From: Opitutaceae bacterium
Lineage (GTDB): Bacteria; Verrucomicrobiota; Verrucomicrobiia; Opitutales; Opitutaceae
DNA length: 35,503 nt
Assembly: GCA_028280955.1 (NCBI GenBank)
Contig: JANQKU010000029.1
Location: forward strand, 1 to 35,503
Direction: 5' to 3'
A model generated the notes under the pieces. That model saw only the letters and a program-made list of their open reading frames with translations. It was not told the DNA's origin and did no database searches. This document shows positions 18,910 through 27,875 of this stretch, piece after piece (position 1 is the first letter of the stretch; every line of letters starts with the position of its first letter). A program made the position numbers and the translations under genes.

Positions 18910-19040
18910 TCCTGTAATAACCTATTTAAGAAGTTAACTTATTTTCTTCATGATAACTTTGAATCTAAGATTAGGTTTTATCCGTTTTATGAACGATTCA
19001 TCAAAAGGGGATGCTTCCCAGGCGAATCAAATTTTTACTC

Positions 19041-20858
19041 TCAGACGGACAACGCATACGAATATTCAAAGGCTTCAGACTGACTTTTTACCATAGAGTA
19101 GTAAGAGCCTTCTTTTTTTATCAATTCCTGATGACTCCCCATCTCAATAATCTTTCCTTTTTCTAATAGAATTATTTTGTCAGCTTTCTGTATAGTGCTC
19201 AACCTGTGAGCAATTATAATTGTAGTCCGATCCTTAAGAAGCTTTTCCATAGACCTTTGAATACATCTCTCGGTTTCATAATCTAAATTACTCGTTGCTT
19301 CATCTAAAATTAGAAGTTTAGGATCTGCGAGAAAGGCACGAGCAATACTCAACCTCTGCCGTTGTCCTCCAGATAGATTTAGTCCATTTTCACCAACAAT
19401 TGTTTCATACTCTTCTGGGAAAGACCGGATAAAACCATCAGCCTCCGCAAATAGAGCAGCATTTCGTATTTCTACTTCCGTAGCCTTTGGCTTTGCGTAC
19501 GCTATATTTTCAGCAATTGAACCGTCAAACAACGTCACTTCCTGTTCAACCATTGCAACTGATTTTCGAAAATCATTCAAACGATAATCAAGATAATTCC
19601 TTCCATTCAACGTAATCTTTCCCTTAGTAGGATTATAAAAACGTAGCAACACATCTATAAAGGTCGTTTTGCCAGCTCCGCTACGGCCGACTAACGCAAT
19701 CGTTTCCCCTCTTCCAACTGAACAACTGACATTCGAGAGGACTATATTTTCGGGATTATACTCGAAATCAACCGAATGAAATTCCAATTTATCTAGACTG
19801 AGGGGGAACGGTATCCCCTCGTTGGAAACCCGAGATAACTTACTCACATGTAAAACTTCGCACAGTCGTCGAGTTGCCTCCAAACCCGATTGAGCATCGC
19901 TCCGAGCCGATACTAGAGATTGAACAGGTTGCATCAAATAACCGGAATAGAGCGATAAGGCCAAAATGTCCCCAATTGAGGCATATCCAATAATGGTAAA
20001 GATACTTCCAATACAGACAATAGAGACAATAGCAAGAGATTGTAAAAGGCTCCACCCTTGTTGGAGTTTAAACCGAATATTAGCTTCTTTGATTTGAAGT
20101 CTCGCTATCTTATGGGTTGCTTGTGCAAGATGCCATTTTTCCCGACTTTCACGATTATATAAGCTGACAATTTGCATTCCTCGAAATAATTCGCTTACTG
20201 CGGCAAACAAATTGCTTCTCCGTTGAAATAATTCGCGCGATAAAGGCTTCAATTTCCGAATCGCATAGGAACTAAATATCAACGCTGGAGGTACTAATAA
20301 CAGTGTCACTAATGTTAACTTCCAATTAACCCAAAAGATGAGTATTACTGTTACCAATATTCTCCCCCACTCAATACAAGGAATAAAAATTATATTACGA
20401 AGCAACCCTGTGACATTTTGTGAATCATTTATCAATCGGTCTGCAGCCCCCCCTGCCTTTAATCTGCGTAACACTCCCAAAGGTAGATTTAACATTGAGA
20501 CGAATACCTTCAGTCGAACCATAGAAGAAAATTTAGCTATTAGCTTTTCCCTTTCAATATGTCGCAGCAGTGAAAACACTGCTACTAAAAATATCAATAT
20601 TACAACCAATGAGCCCCATCCAATACTGAACACTATTTTTTCATGTGATCGAAGTGAAGCATTTAACAAGACTTCATCAATTATCTTTCGCATGATCAGC
20701 GGTTGAGCCAATGCAAATATAACCCGCAACATCCCTGCTATGACCACAATAATGATCGCTGAACGATACAGACTAGCCCATCTTAAAAATTGCTTCAATG
20801 GTTTTGCATCAAAACCATCCAGTTCTCTCTTCAAAGGATCCTCTTCATCACCCCTCAT
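19041..20858 (-). CDS. ABC transporter, fused transmembrane and ATP-binding domains (MsbA/lipid-peptide exporter type)
   Basis: 605 aa; N-terminal membrane-spanning segments; Walker A VGRSGAGKTT, Q-loop VEQE, signature LSGGQRQRLSIARA, Walker B LLILDEATS, H-loop IAHRLST. Confidence 0.95.
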   Translation of the reverse strand: MRGDEEDPLKRELDGFDAKPLKQFLRWASLYRSAIIIVVIAGMLRVIFALAQPLIMRKIIDEVLLNASLRSHEKIVFSIGWGSLVVILIFLVAVFSLLRHIEREKLIAKFSSMVRLKVFVSMLNLPLGVLRRLKAGGAADRLINDSQNVTGLLRNIIFIPCIEWGRILVTVILIFWVNWKLTLVTLLLVPPALIFSSYAIRKLKPLSRELFQRRSNLFAAVSELFRGMQIVSLYNRESREKWHLAQATHKIARLQIKEANIRFKLQQGWSLLQSLAIVSIVCIGSIFTIIGYASIGDILALSLYSGYLMQPVQSLVSARSDAQSGLEATRRLCEVLHVSKLSRVSNEGIPFPLSLDKLEFHSVDFEYNPENIVLSNVSCSVGRGETIALVGRSGAGKTTFIDVLLRFYNPTKGKITLNGRNYLDYRLNDFRKSVAMVEQEVTLFDGSIAENIAYAKPKATEVEIRNAALFAEADGFIRSFPEEYETIVGENGLNLSGGQRQRLSIARAFLADPKLLILDEATSNLDYETERCIQRSMEKLLKDRTTIIIAHRLSTIQKADKIILLEKGKIIEMGSHQELIKKEGSYYSMVKSQSEAFEYSYALSV

Positions 20859-21334
20859 ACGATACTGCTTTTACTCGATTCATGCTCTAAACTTTTAGTA
20901 TCGCATACTATCAAAACAAGGCGTCAGATGATATGACTACCGCTTACACGAAAATGGCTCCGCCATTGGACATACTCAGACAATGCCCTTTAGCTCTACC
21001 AAATAAATACCTCACCAATTAAGCAAAATATTGCCGAAATAAAATCGGCTTCCCCCTTGCCTCTCAACAAAGACTAAATTGACCAGTCTTTGCAACTATT
21101 AAATGCAATACTTTCACGTAAAACTCAAGATTATTGGATTCAACAATTTACTCCACAACACTTTCTACAAAAGATATTCTATAATAAATAACATAAATCA
21201 TTGAATAAAAATGTCTTTTTTGAAGAGATAAATTTTTCTGTTACTTTGAGTAATACCTTATACGAACATCTTCTATCACCAAAAATTTGTTCACATTCCT
21301 CCAAAGAATTGATTAATTCACCAAGAAAGTTTTT
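20859..21334 (-). promoter_or_regulatory. AT-rich intergenic region upstream of the biosynthetic gene run; candidate promoter/control region
   Basis: About 475 bp without a convincing ORF, between the stop of the 380-aa gene and the start of the ABC transporter, which is the first of five co-directional minus-strand genes. No individual promoter element is claimed. Confidence 0.4.
21068..21092. repeat. 8-bp perfect inverted repeat (CAAAGACT / AGTCTTTG)
   Basis: CAAAGACT (21068-21075), 9-nt spacer AAATTGACC, AGTCTTTG (21085-21092). Could be an operator or a hairpin. Confidence 0.5.
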
Positions 21335-22477
21335 CTAAAAACTCTCCCGAGATAGAAAACTCCAATCAACTACAGTAGATATTTCCACTTCCGTGATCGA
21401 TACAAACGTCACCTCTTCTTTACTAAATCGGATATCCTTTACTTGCTCAAATCCATCTGGAATCCTAATCGCTCCCTGAATCAAATTAATCATAGTCGGC
21501 TGGCCTTCAGAAAACTGAACTGCTGTCGAAAATCCCGCATCGTTTATTTCATTCGGAGCACACGATGGAGCAATGCCTTCAGCAAAATACGAACAAGTTT
21601 CCTCCAATCCCAAACAACGGTTCCGACCATTCCAAGGAGCACCGTGCCGACCTTTATTGGAAATCCAAAATACGGTCGAAGGTAAAAGAGAAGCATCCTT
21701 GAGAGAAAACCACAGATACCCTTCTTTCTGACAAGTCGCTGTCGTCCAGGCCGGAGATTCTCCAGATTTCTTAAAAATCTGGAGCAAATCAGTAAACCCT
21801 TCGCGTTGCGGAAAAGCACTGCAATCGGCAATGGGTTGTACTGGATCCAAGGTAGCCACTTCATTGAGGTCTGTGAATTTTTCCTTAATGGCCAAAGATT
21901 GAAACTCTCCTTTCCTCGGATCACCAAACGGAACCGGATTCGTCATACCCAGATCAAATTCACTCACAGATACTTTCAGAGAGGCTTCTTCTTTTGGAAC
22001 CCGCAAAGTACAATGATGTCCCAAGGGCATCTTACCCGAATAACCCTCTAAAAGATGGCTCGAATAGACAACATTCTGGCCTTCTACCAACGAGATTTTT
22101 TTGATGATTTTCCCTGCCTGAATTCTTGTCTTAAGTCCCAACCTGAGTGTCTTGATCACGCCATCCGCATCACAACCCTCCAATTCCCATCTGGAAGAAG
22201 CCGCTTCGCCATGCGTCAAAAACTCCCCTTCATTACATCCTTCCATGTTATTTCCAAAAGGCAGACAAAAGAAATCTCCGCGAAGGGGCACCAATACCGG
22301 ATCCTTCAAATCATTGAGTCCTTCATTCTGCCAGGGACTGATATAATAGGGCTGAATCGGGTTATCACTATCTGCGTCAAATTCTACCGGGGCCATATGC
22401 CCGCCCTTTTCAGTTATAAACAATCGGACAGTATCCGATAATAACCACCAACCATTTTGCGAATTATTAACTTCCAT
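21335..22477 (-). CDS. Conserved hypothetical protein, possibly galactose-mutarotase-like carbohydrate-binding fold
   Basis: 380-aa ORF with GGHMAPVEF, PIQPYYISPWQNEG, LRGDFFCLPFGNN, MPLGHHCTLRVP and no frame interruption. Family assignment rests on general resemblance only. Confidence 0.6.
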   Translation of the reverse strand: MEVNNSQNGWWLLSDTVRLFITEKGGHMAPVEFDADSDNPIQPYYISPWQNEGLNDLKDPVLVPLRGDFFCLPFGNNMEGCNEGEFLTHGEAASSRWELEGCDADGVIKTLRLGLKTRIQAGKIIKKISLVEGQNVVYSSHLLEGYSGKMPLGHHCTLRVPKEEASLKVSVSEFDLGMTNPVPFGDPRKGEFQSLAIKEKFTDLNEVATLDPVQPIADCSAFPQREGFTDLLQIFKKSGESPAWTTATCQKEGYLWFSLKDASLLPSTVFWISNKGRHGAPWNGRNRCLGLEETCSYFAEGIAPSCAPNEINDAGFSTAVQFSEGQPTMINLIQGAIRIPDGFEQVKDIRFSKEEVTFVSITEVEISTVVDWSFLSRESF

Positions 22478-22594
22478 GGGATAACTGGTTTTTATTCTGG
22501 AAAATGCATTCAGCGCAATCGAAATAGAGTCACCGACTACATATTGCGGTTTACTAAATGAAATGAATAAGACAACCTATCTTCCAGAAGATTC

Positions 22595-23977
22595 ATGAAT
22601 ACCGAAGCCTTGTTGAATTCCCTTATTTCTCTGATCGGAGATCAAAATGTTTTGAGACAAAAGGAAGATCTCATTACTTATGGTTTTGATGGAACTGCCG
22701 GCTTGAAAAAATTGCCGCTGGCTGTTTTGCGCCCCAAGACCAAAGAAGAAGTCTCCGGCATTATCAAACTGGCTCAAGAGTATCATTGTTCAGTTACCAT
22801 TCGCGGCTCGGGGACAGGATTGAGTGGAGGGAGTGTTCCTTCTGAAAATTCAATTGTCTTGTGCCTGCAGCGGATGTCTCGTATCTTAGAAATCGATAGA
22901 GAAAATCTCACCCTCTTGGCAGAACCAGGAGTTATTACCGAAAAAATCGGTGAAGCCATCGAACCATTTGATCTCTTTTATCCTCCTGATCCCGGTTCAA
23001 TGAAAATCTCAACCATCGGGGGTAATGTCGCCAATAATTCCGGAGGGCTCCGTGGGTTAAAATATGGCGTCACTCGCGACTATGTAATGGGACTCGAAGT
23101 CGTTCTGGCGAACGGAGAAATTATTTGGCTAGGCAACAAATGCGTTAAAGATGTGGCTGGTTATTCCTTAAAAGACCTCTTTATTGGCAGCGAAGGTACG
23201 CTGGGAGTCATTACAAAAGTGCTGCTCAAACTCATCCCAAAACCAACAGCGCGTAAAACTCTCCTCGCTCTCTACGATTCCATGGAAGAAGCTGCCAGAA
23301 CAGTTTCGACTATTATCGCTCATAAGATTATTCCCTGCACACTGGAATTTATCGATCGCTTCACTCTGGAATCCGTCGAGGACTTTGCCCAAGTTGGTCT
23401 ACCCTTGGACTGCGAAGCTGTTCTTCTCATCGAAACAGATGGACATCCGGGACAAGTGGAAGAGGAAGCTCAAAAGATAAAAACTCTCGCACATGAACAC
23501 AATGCCCGAGAAGTACGAATGGCACAAAGCCAGGAAGAAGCCATTGCCCTGGCCACTGCTCGACGTAGCGCTTTTGCAGCCCTCGCACGTATCCGACCAA
23601 CCACGATTTTAGAAGATGTCACGCTTCCTAGAAATAAACTGGGTGAGATGATCTTATTCGTTCAACAAATCGCTCAAAAGTATGATTTAAAAATCGCTAC
23701 TTTTGGCCATTTCGGTGACGGAAATCTCCACCCTACTATCCTGACGAACGAAAAGGACGAAGCCGAAATGAAACGTGTCCATCAAGCAATGGAGGATCTT
23801 TTTCTCAAGACAATCGAAATGGGTGGAACGATTACCGGAGAACATGGTGTTGGTCTGGCAAAGAAAGCTTATCTGAAACAACAATACAAAGACCACAGCT
23901 ATACCTTACTCAAACAAGTCAAACAGACCTTTGATCTCAAGAACCTCTTAAATCCAGGAAAAATCTTCGATGCCTGA
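22595..23977 (+). CDS. glcD: FAD-binding oxidase, glycolate oxidase subunit GlcD-like
   Basis: 460 aa; RPKTKEEVSGIIKLAQ, IRGSGTGLSGGSVP, PPDPGSMKISTIGGNVANNSGGLRGLKYGVTRDYV, GHFGDGNLHPTIL, GTITGEHGVGLAKK. Confidence 0.9.
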   Translation: MNTEALLNSLISLIGDQNVLRQKEDLITYGFDGTAGLKKLPLAVLRPKTKEEVSGIIKLAQEYHCSVTIRGSGTGLSGGSVPSENSIVLCLQRMSRILEIDRENLTLLAEPGVITEKIGEAIEPFDLFYPPDPGSMKISTIGGNVANNSGGLRGLKYGVTRDYVMGLEVVLANGEIIWLGNKCVKDVAGYSLKDLFIGSEGTLGVITKVLLKLIPKPTARKTLLALYDSMEEAARTVSTIIAHKIIPCTLEFIDRFTLESVEDFAQVGLPLDCEAVLLIETDGHPGQVEEEAQKIKTLAHEHNAREVRMAQSQEEAIALATARRSAFAALARIRPTTILEDVTLPRNKLGEMILFVQQIAQKYDLKIATFGHFGDGNLHPTILTNEKDEAEMKRVHQAMEDLFLKTIEMGGTITGEHGVGLAKKAYLKQQYKDHSYTLLKQVKQTFDLKNLLNPGKIFDA

Positions 23978-25277
23978 AAGAACCCCTCTGCACCTGGATA
24001 AACTGGACTATTCTACCCTACAGCAATGCATGCACTGCGGGATGTGCCTGCCAACCTGCCCTACCTACGATACAACAGGAGTCGAACGCAATAGCCCAAG
24101 AGGTCGCATCTCCCTCATGCGGTCCATTGCTGACGGTGAACTGGAACTGACAAAGACCTTTGCTGACGAAATGTATTACTGCCTCGGTTGTCTTGCCTGC
24201 ACCAGTGCCTGTCCTGCAAATGTCGACTATGCTCATATGTTTGAAGTAGCTCGAGCCGATATTGAAGAACAAAAAATTCTTCACTCAATCCAGAGGAATT
24301 TCTGGCGTAACTTCACCGTCAAGGGACTCTTCATGCGCCCCAGACTCCTACGCATTCTCGGTCGAATCATCTGGCTCTACCAAAAGACAGGTCTTCAAAC
24401 TCTTCTCCGAAAAGTGGGTGCAATGAAACTCCTGCCCAAAAATCTGCAGGACCTGGAGCCGATGACCCCATCCATTCAAAATCAGTTTTCCGACCAACAA
24501 ATCGCAAGTGTCGAAAAACCAAAAGCCGGCCCACAAAAATACCGCGTGGGTTTTCTCACTGGTTGTGTGCAAGACTTGGCCTTCAGTCACATCAACCGTG
24601 ACACCGTCGACGTTCTTCTGGCCAATCATTGCACCGTGATCACACCGAGAAACCAAAGCTGCTGCGGTTCCCTCCACTCTCATAATGGCGAGATCGATTT
24701 AGCCAAAACACTGGCTCGACGGGCCATTGAAAGCTTCGACCTCGATTCACTTGATGCCATCATTTCAAATGCCGGCGGTTGTGGCAGCCACCTGAGACAT
24801 TATGGCAGATTACTTTCAGAAGATACCGAATACAGCGAGCGAGCCAAACTATGGGATAGCAAACTGAAAGATATCCATGAATGGTTGATGGAGATAGAAC
24901 TGCAACCTCCTCCTCCACTTTCTATTGCTCAAGAAATTACCTATCACCCTTCCTGCCATCTACATCATGGCCAAAAAGTAACGACTCAACCAGAAGATCT
25001 TTTGCGAAGCATTCCCAATGTAACCTTGGTTTCCCTACCTGAGGCTACCTGGTGTTGTGGCAGCGCGGGCATTTACAATATCACTCAGCCAGAACAGGCT
25101 GATCTTCTGCAAAAACGAAAAATTACCAACGTGCAAAGGACAGGTTGCCAAACTGTTGCGACCTCAAACCCTGGATGCCATTTACAGTTGCAAAATGGTC
25201 TGGGTGAAAAACATCAGGTCATTCATCCCATCAGTTTACTGGCACAGGCCTATCGCCAGACACCCAAAGATAATTGA
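23970..25277 (+). CDS. glcF: Iron-sulfur subunit, glycolate oxidase GlcF-like
   Basis: 435 aa; two 4Fe-4S motifs CMHCGMCLPTCPTY and CLGCLACTSACPANVDY; CCG motifs SCCGSLHSHNG and WCCGSAGIYN. Overlaps the end of glcD by 8 bp. Confidence 0.9.
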   Translation: MPERTPLHLDKLDYSTLQQCMHCGMCLPTCPTYDTTGVERNSPRGRISLMRSIADGELELTKTFADEMYYCLGCLACTSACPANVDYAHMFEVARADIEEQKILHSIQRNFWRNFTVKGLFMRPRLLRILGRIIWLYQKTGLQTLLRKVGAMKLLPKNLQDLEPMTPSIQNQFSDQQIASVEKPKAGPQKYRVGFLTGCVQDLAFSHINRDTVDVLLANHCTVITPRNQSCCGSLHSHNGEIDLAKTLARRAIESFDLDSLDAIISNAGGCGSHLRHYGRLLSEDTEYSERAKLWDSKLKDIHEWLMEIELQPPPPLSIAQEITYHPSCHLHHGQKVTTQPEDLLRSIPNVTLVSLPEATWCCGSAGIYNITQPEQADLLQKRKITNVQRTGCQTVATSNPGCHLQLQNGLGEKHQVIHPISLLAQAYRQTPKDN

Positions 25278-25306
25278 ACGTTAGCAAAATCCACAGGAGG
25301 AACCTC

Positions 25307-26110
25307 TTAACGAAGAACACCACCACAGGGTCCACCGTCTGTTGTGGCTTCTTTCTCAACATCATTTCCTGCAAAATCAACTAGCGGATGATAGTGATCC
25401 GCAATAGAACGACAACTCTTGCCTACATAGTGCCCGATAAAGGAACGTCTCCAACGGTCCTTCGTCCGATTGGGACCTGAACCATGAATTAAGCTTCCGT
25501 TAAAAAAGAGTGTATCTCCAGGTTCCATCTCAGGGATCGTTGCTTTTAAACCTTCGGGAATGGGAATACTTGGACCGCCTTCATAGGAGTTGACTGAACC
25601 TAATTTGCTGCAATCGATCTCACTATTCTGAGTCCCGGGAACGATCATCATTCCTCCATTTTCGCGGTCGCAGAAATCAAGCGCCGTCCAGGCAGCGATG
25701 CAGGTGCCCGGTTTTACTTTCAAATAATATTGATCCTGGTGAAGAGATTGCCCTCTGGCACCAGGTGGTTTAAAATAATACATTGATTGCGTCGCCAACG
25801 GTTCTTCTCCAAAAAGCGCCCATAAGATCGCCCCTACCTTTTCATTGATCATATAGATTCTGGCTTTCTCTGAAAATCGATGAGGATGGCCAACTCGAGG
25901 AAACTCTCTCAGGATATCACCCTCCGCAGCTTCTTTACCTTCTGGAGCATAAAACCCGGGCACACCACCATCCGCATGAACTTCTACAAAATGCTGATTG
26001 ATGTCCTCGACCTCTTCTTGGCTAAAAAGATTCTTCGCCAAACAATACCCCTGCGTCTCAAAATCAGACTTCAGTTGTTCAATCGTCTCTTGGTTTAAGG
26101 TTTCATTCAT
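25307..26110 (-). CDS. Phytanoyl-CoA dioxygenase (PhyH) family protein, copy 1
   Basis: 267 aa; LHQDQYYLKVKPGTCIAAWTALDFCDRENGGMMIVPGT (HxD facial-triad part), SLIHGSGPNRTKDRWRRSFIGHY (distal His and 2-oxoglutarate Arg). Confidence 0.9.
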   Translation of the reverse strand: MNETLNQETIEQLKSDFETQGYCLAKNLFSQEEVEDINQHFVEVHADGGVPGFYAPEGKEAAEGDILREFPRVGHPHRFSEKARIYMINEKVGAILWALFGEEPLATQSMYYFKPPGARGQSLHQDQYYLKVKPGTCIAAWTALDFCDRENGGMMIVPGTQNSEIDCSKLGSVNSYEGGPSIPIPEGLKATIPEMEPGDTLFFNGSLIHGSGPNRTKDRWRRSFIGHYVGKSCRSIADHYHPLVDFAGNDVEKEATTDGGPCGGVLR

Positions 26111-26192
26111 ACTCCTATAATAAGGTTAACTAATCGCAGAAATGCTCTGTATCCATTTTTATCACAAAACTCACAATCAATAAAACTTAACT

Positions 26193-26990
26193 TCAACCAC
26201 AAGGACCGCCATCTGTGGTTGCCGCTCGTTCGACGTCCTTCCCCTTAAAATCAACCAATGGATGATAAAAATCAGCCGTCGATTCACAATTTTTACCCAC
26301 ATAGTGGCAGATAAAAGAACGTCTCCACCGATCCTTAGTCCTGTTGGGACCAGAACCATGAATGAGACTGCCATTAAAGAAAAGCGTATCTCCAGGAAAC
26401 ATTTCAGGCAATTCTAACCTCATTCCCTCCGGAACCGGGATACTGGGACCGCCCTCATAGGAACCTATATTCTTTTCGTGGATACAATTAATCTCCGAAG
26501 TATGCGTTCCCGGAACAACCATCATACCTCCATTCTCTTTATCGCAAAAATCAAGAGCTGTCCAAGCGGCCACACAAGTTCCCGGTTTCACTTTCAGATA
26601 GAGATTATCCTGATGCAACGATTGGCCCCTAGCCCCAGGAGGTTTGAAATAATACATGGACTGAGCTGCTATCGGCTCTTCTTCCATTACAGCACACAAA
26701 ATAACGCGCAACCGTTCATCCGTCATATAGTCTCTCGCCATTCCCGAAAAACGATGAGGATGAATGAACCGCGGGTACATTTTGAGGATATCACCCGATT
26801 CATCGGGTTCCATTGCTCTGGTATAAAATCCTGGAACTCCACCATCTGCATGTAACCCCTCAAAATGTTTGTTCAATACCTCTACTTCAGTCTCACTATA
26901 AAGACCACGGGCCAGACAATAACCCTTCGTCTGAAAGTCGTCACGCAGTTGCTCAACCGTTCTATCAGATACAGCTTCCTTCAATTTCAT
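26193..26990 (-). CDS. Phytanoyl-CoA dioxygenase (PhyH) family protein, copy 2
   Basis: 265 aa; LHQDNLYLKVKPGTCVAAWTALDFCDKENGGMMVVPGTH, SLIHGSGPNRTKDRWRRSFICHY. Close paralogue of the downstream gene. Confidence 0.9.
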   Translation of the reverse strand: MKLKEAVSDRTVEQLRDDFQTKGYCLARGLYSETEVEVLNKHFEGLHADGGVPGFYTRAMEPDESGDILKMYPRFIHPHRFSGMARDYMTDERLRVILCAVMEEEPIAAQSMYYFKPPGARGQSLHQDNLYLKVKPGTCVAAWTALDFCDKENGGMMVVPGTHTSEINCIHEKNIGSYEGGPSIPVPEGMRLELPEMFPGDTLFFNGSLIHGSGPNRTKDRWRRSFICHYVGKNCESTADFYHPLVDFKGKDVERAATTDGGPCG

Positions 26991-27044
26991 TACTCATACT
27001 ACTCGAATGAAGAAGATTTCGCAATGGACACATAGGCTAAAAAG

Positions 27045-27869
27045 ATGGATTATCCTGCTATGCCAAATACAAAAATCTCACCCCAAAAATTCGTCCTTCG
27101 CACTGGTCATTTTGATGAATTTGGTCACTACAAAACGTTAAGAGAGAATGGAACAAACGACTGGCTTCTCATCTACACCATCTCAGGAAACGGGCATTTT
27201 TTTCATCCGAAATACAACTTAAGAACCTCCGGTGGAGACATCGTCCTTCTCCCACCCGGAACCTACCACAATTATGGTCTGAGCAGCCCAGGGTCTCACT
27301 GGGAACCTATCTGGAGCCACTTCCTACCAAAACCTTCCTGGATGCATCTCCTCAATTGGCCGGAATTTCCTTCCGGAGTGCGTTATCTCAGGCTAGACAC
27401 TCGAAACCGTAAAAATGTCCTTCAATCAATGAAAGCGATGAACCGGCACTTTCACGGTATTCAGAAAAGAAAAGAATTCTTCGCGCTCAACTTTCTGGAA
27501 GAAACCCTCCTTTGGTGTGACACCCAGAACCCTCGGATAAACGTGAGGCCCATCGACGAACGAGTCGAACGTGCCATCCACTATATTACGGATCACTTGG
27601 CTGATCAGCTTTCCATTGAGCTTGTCGCTCGAGAAGTAGGTCTATCGGCTTCACGGCTCAGCCACCTCTGCAGAGAATTTCTGGATAAAGGGCTTTCTCA
27701 AATCATTGAGGAAACGCGAATGGACCAAGCCAAAGATTTGATGGAACTCACTTCAAAACCTATTGCTGAAGTTGCCGCTTTAACCGGATTCACCGATCCC
27801 TTTTACTTCTCAAAACGATTTAAGAAATGCTTCGGCTCAAGCCCTAGAGATTTTCGAAAGCAGAAGTGA
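27045..27869 (+). CDS. AraC family transcriptional regulator with N-terminal cupin-like domain
   Basis: 274 aa; N-terminal GDIVLLPPGTYHNY...; C-terminal HTH IELVAREVGLSASRLSHLCREFLDKGLSQIIEETRMDQAKDLMELTSKPIAEVAALTGFTDPFYFSKRFKKCFGSSPRDFRK. Confidence 0.92.
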   Translation: MDYPAMPNTKISPQKFVLRTGHFDEFGHYKTLRENGTNDWLLIYTISGNGHFFHPKYNLRTSGGDIVLLPPGTYHNYGLSSPGSHWEPIWSHFLPKPSWMHLLNWPEFPSGVRYLRLDTRNRKNVLQSMKAMNRHFHGIQKRKEFFALNFLEETLLWCDTQNPRINVRPIDERVERAIHYITDHLADQLSIELVAREVGLSASRLSHLCREFLDKGLSQIIEETRMDQAKDLMELTSKPIAEVAALTGFTDPFYFSKRFKKCFGSSPRDFRKQK

Positions 27870-27875
27870 GATCGT

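Noticed and set aside
25307-26990. Possible single PhyH gene broken by a frameshift
   Set aside because: Each half is a complete dioxygenase with its own start, HxD, distal His and Arg, so these are tandem paralogues.
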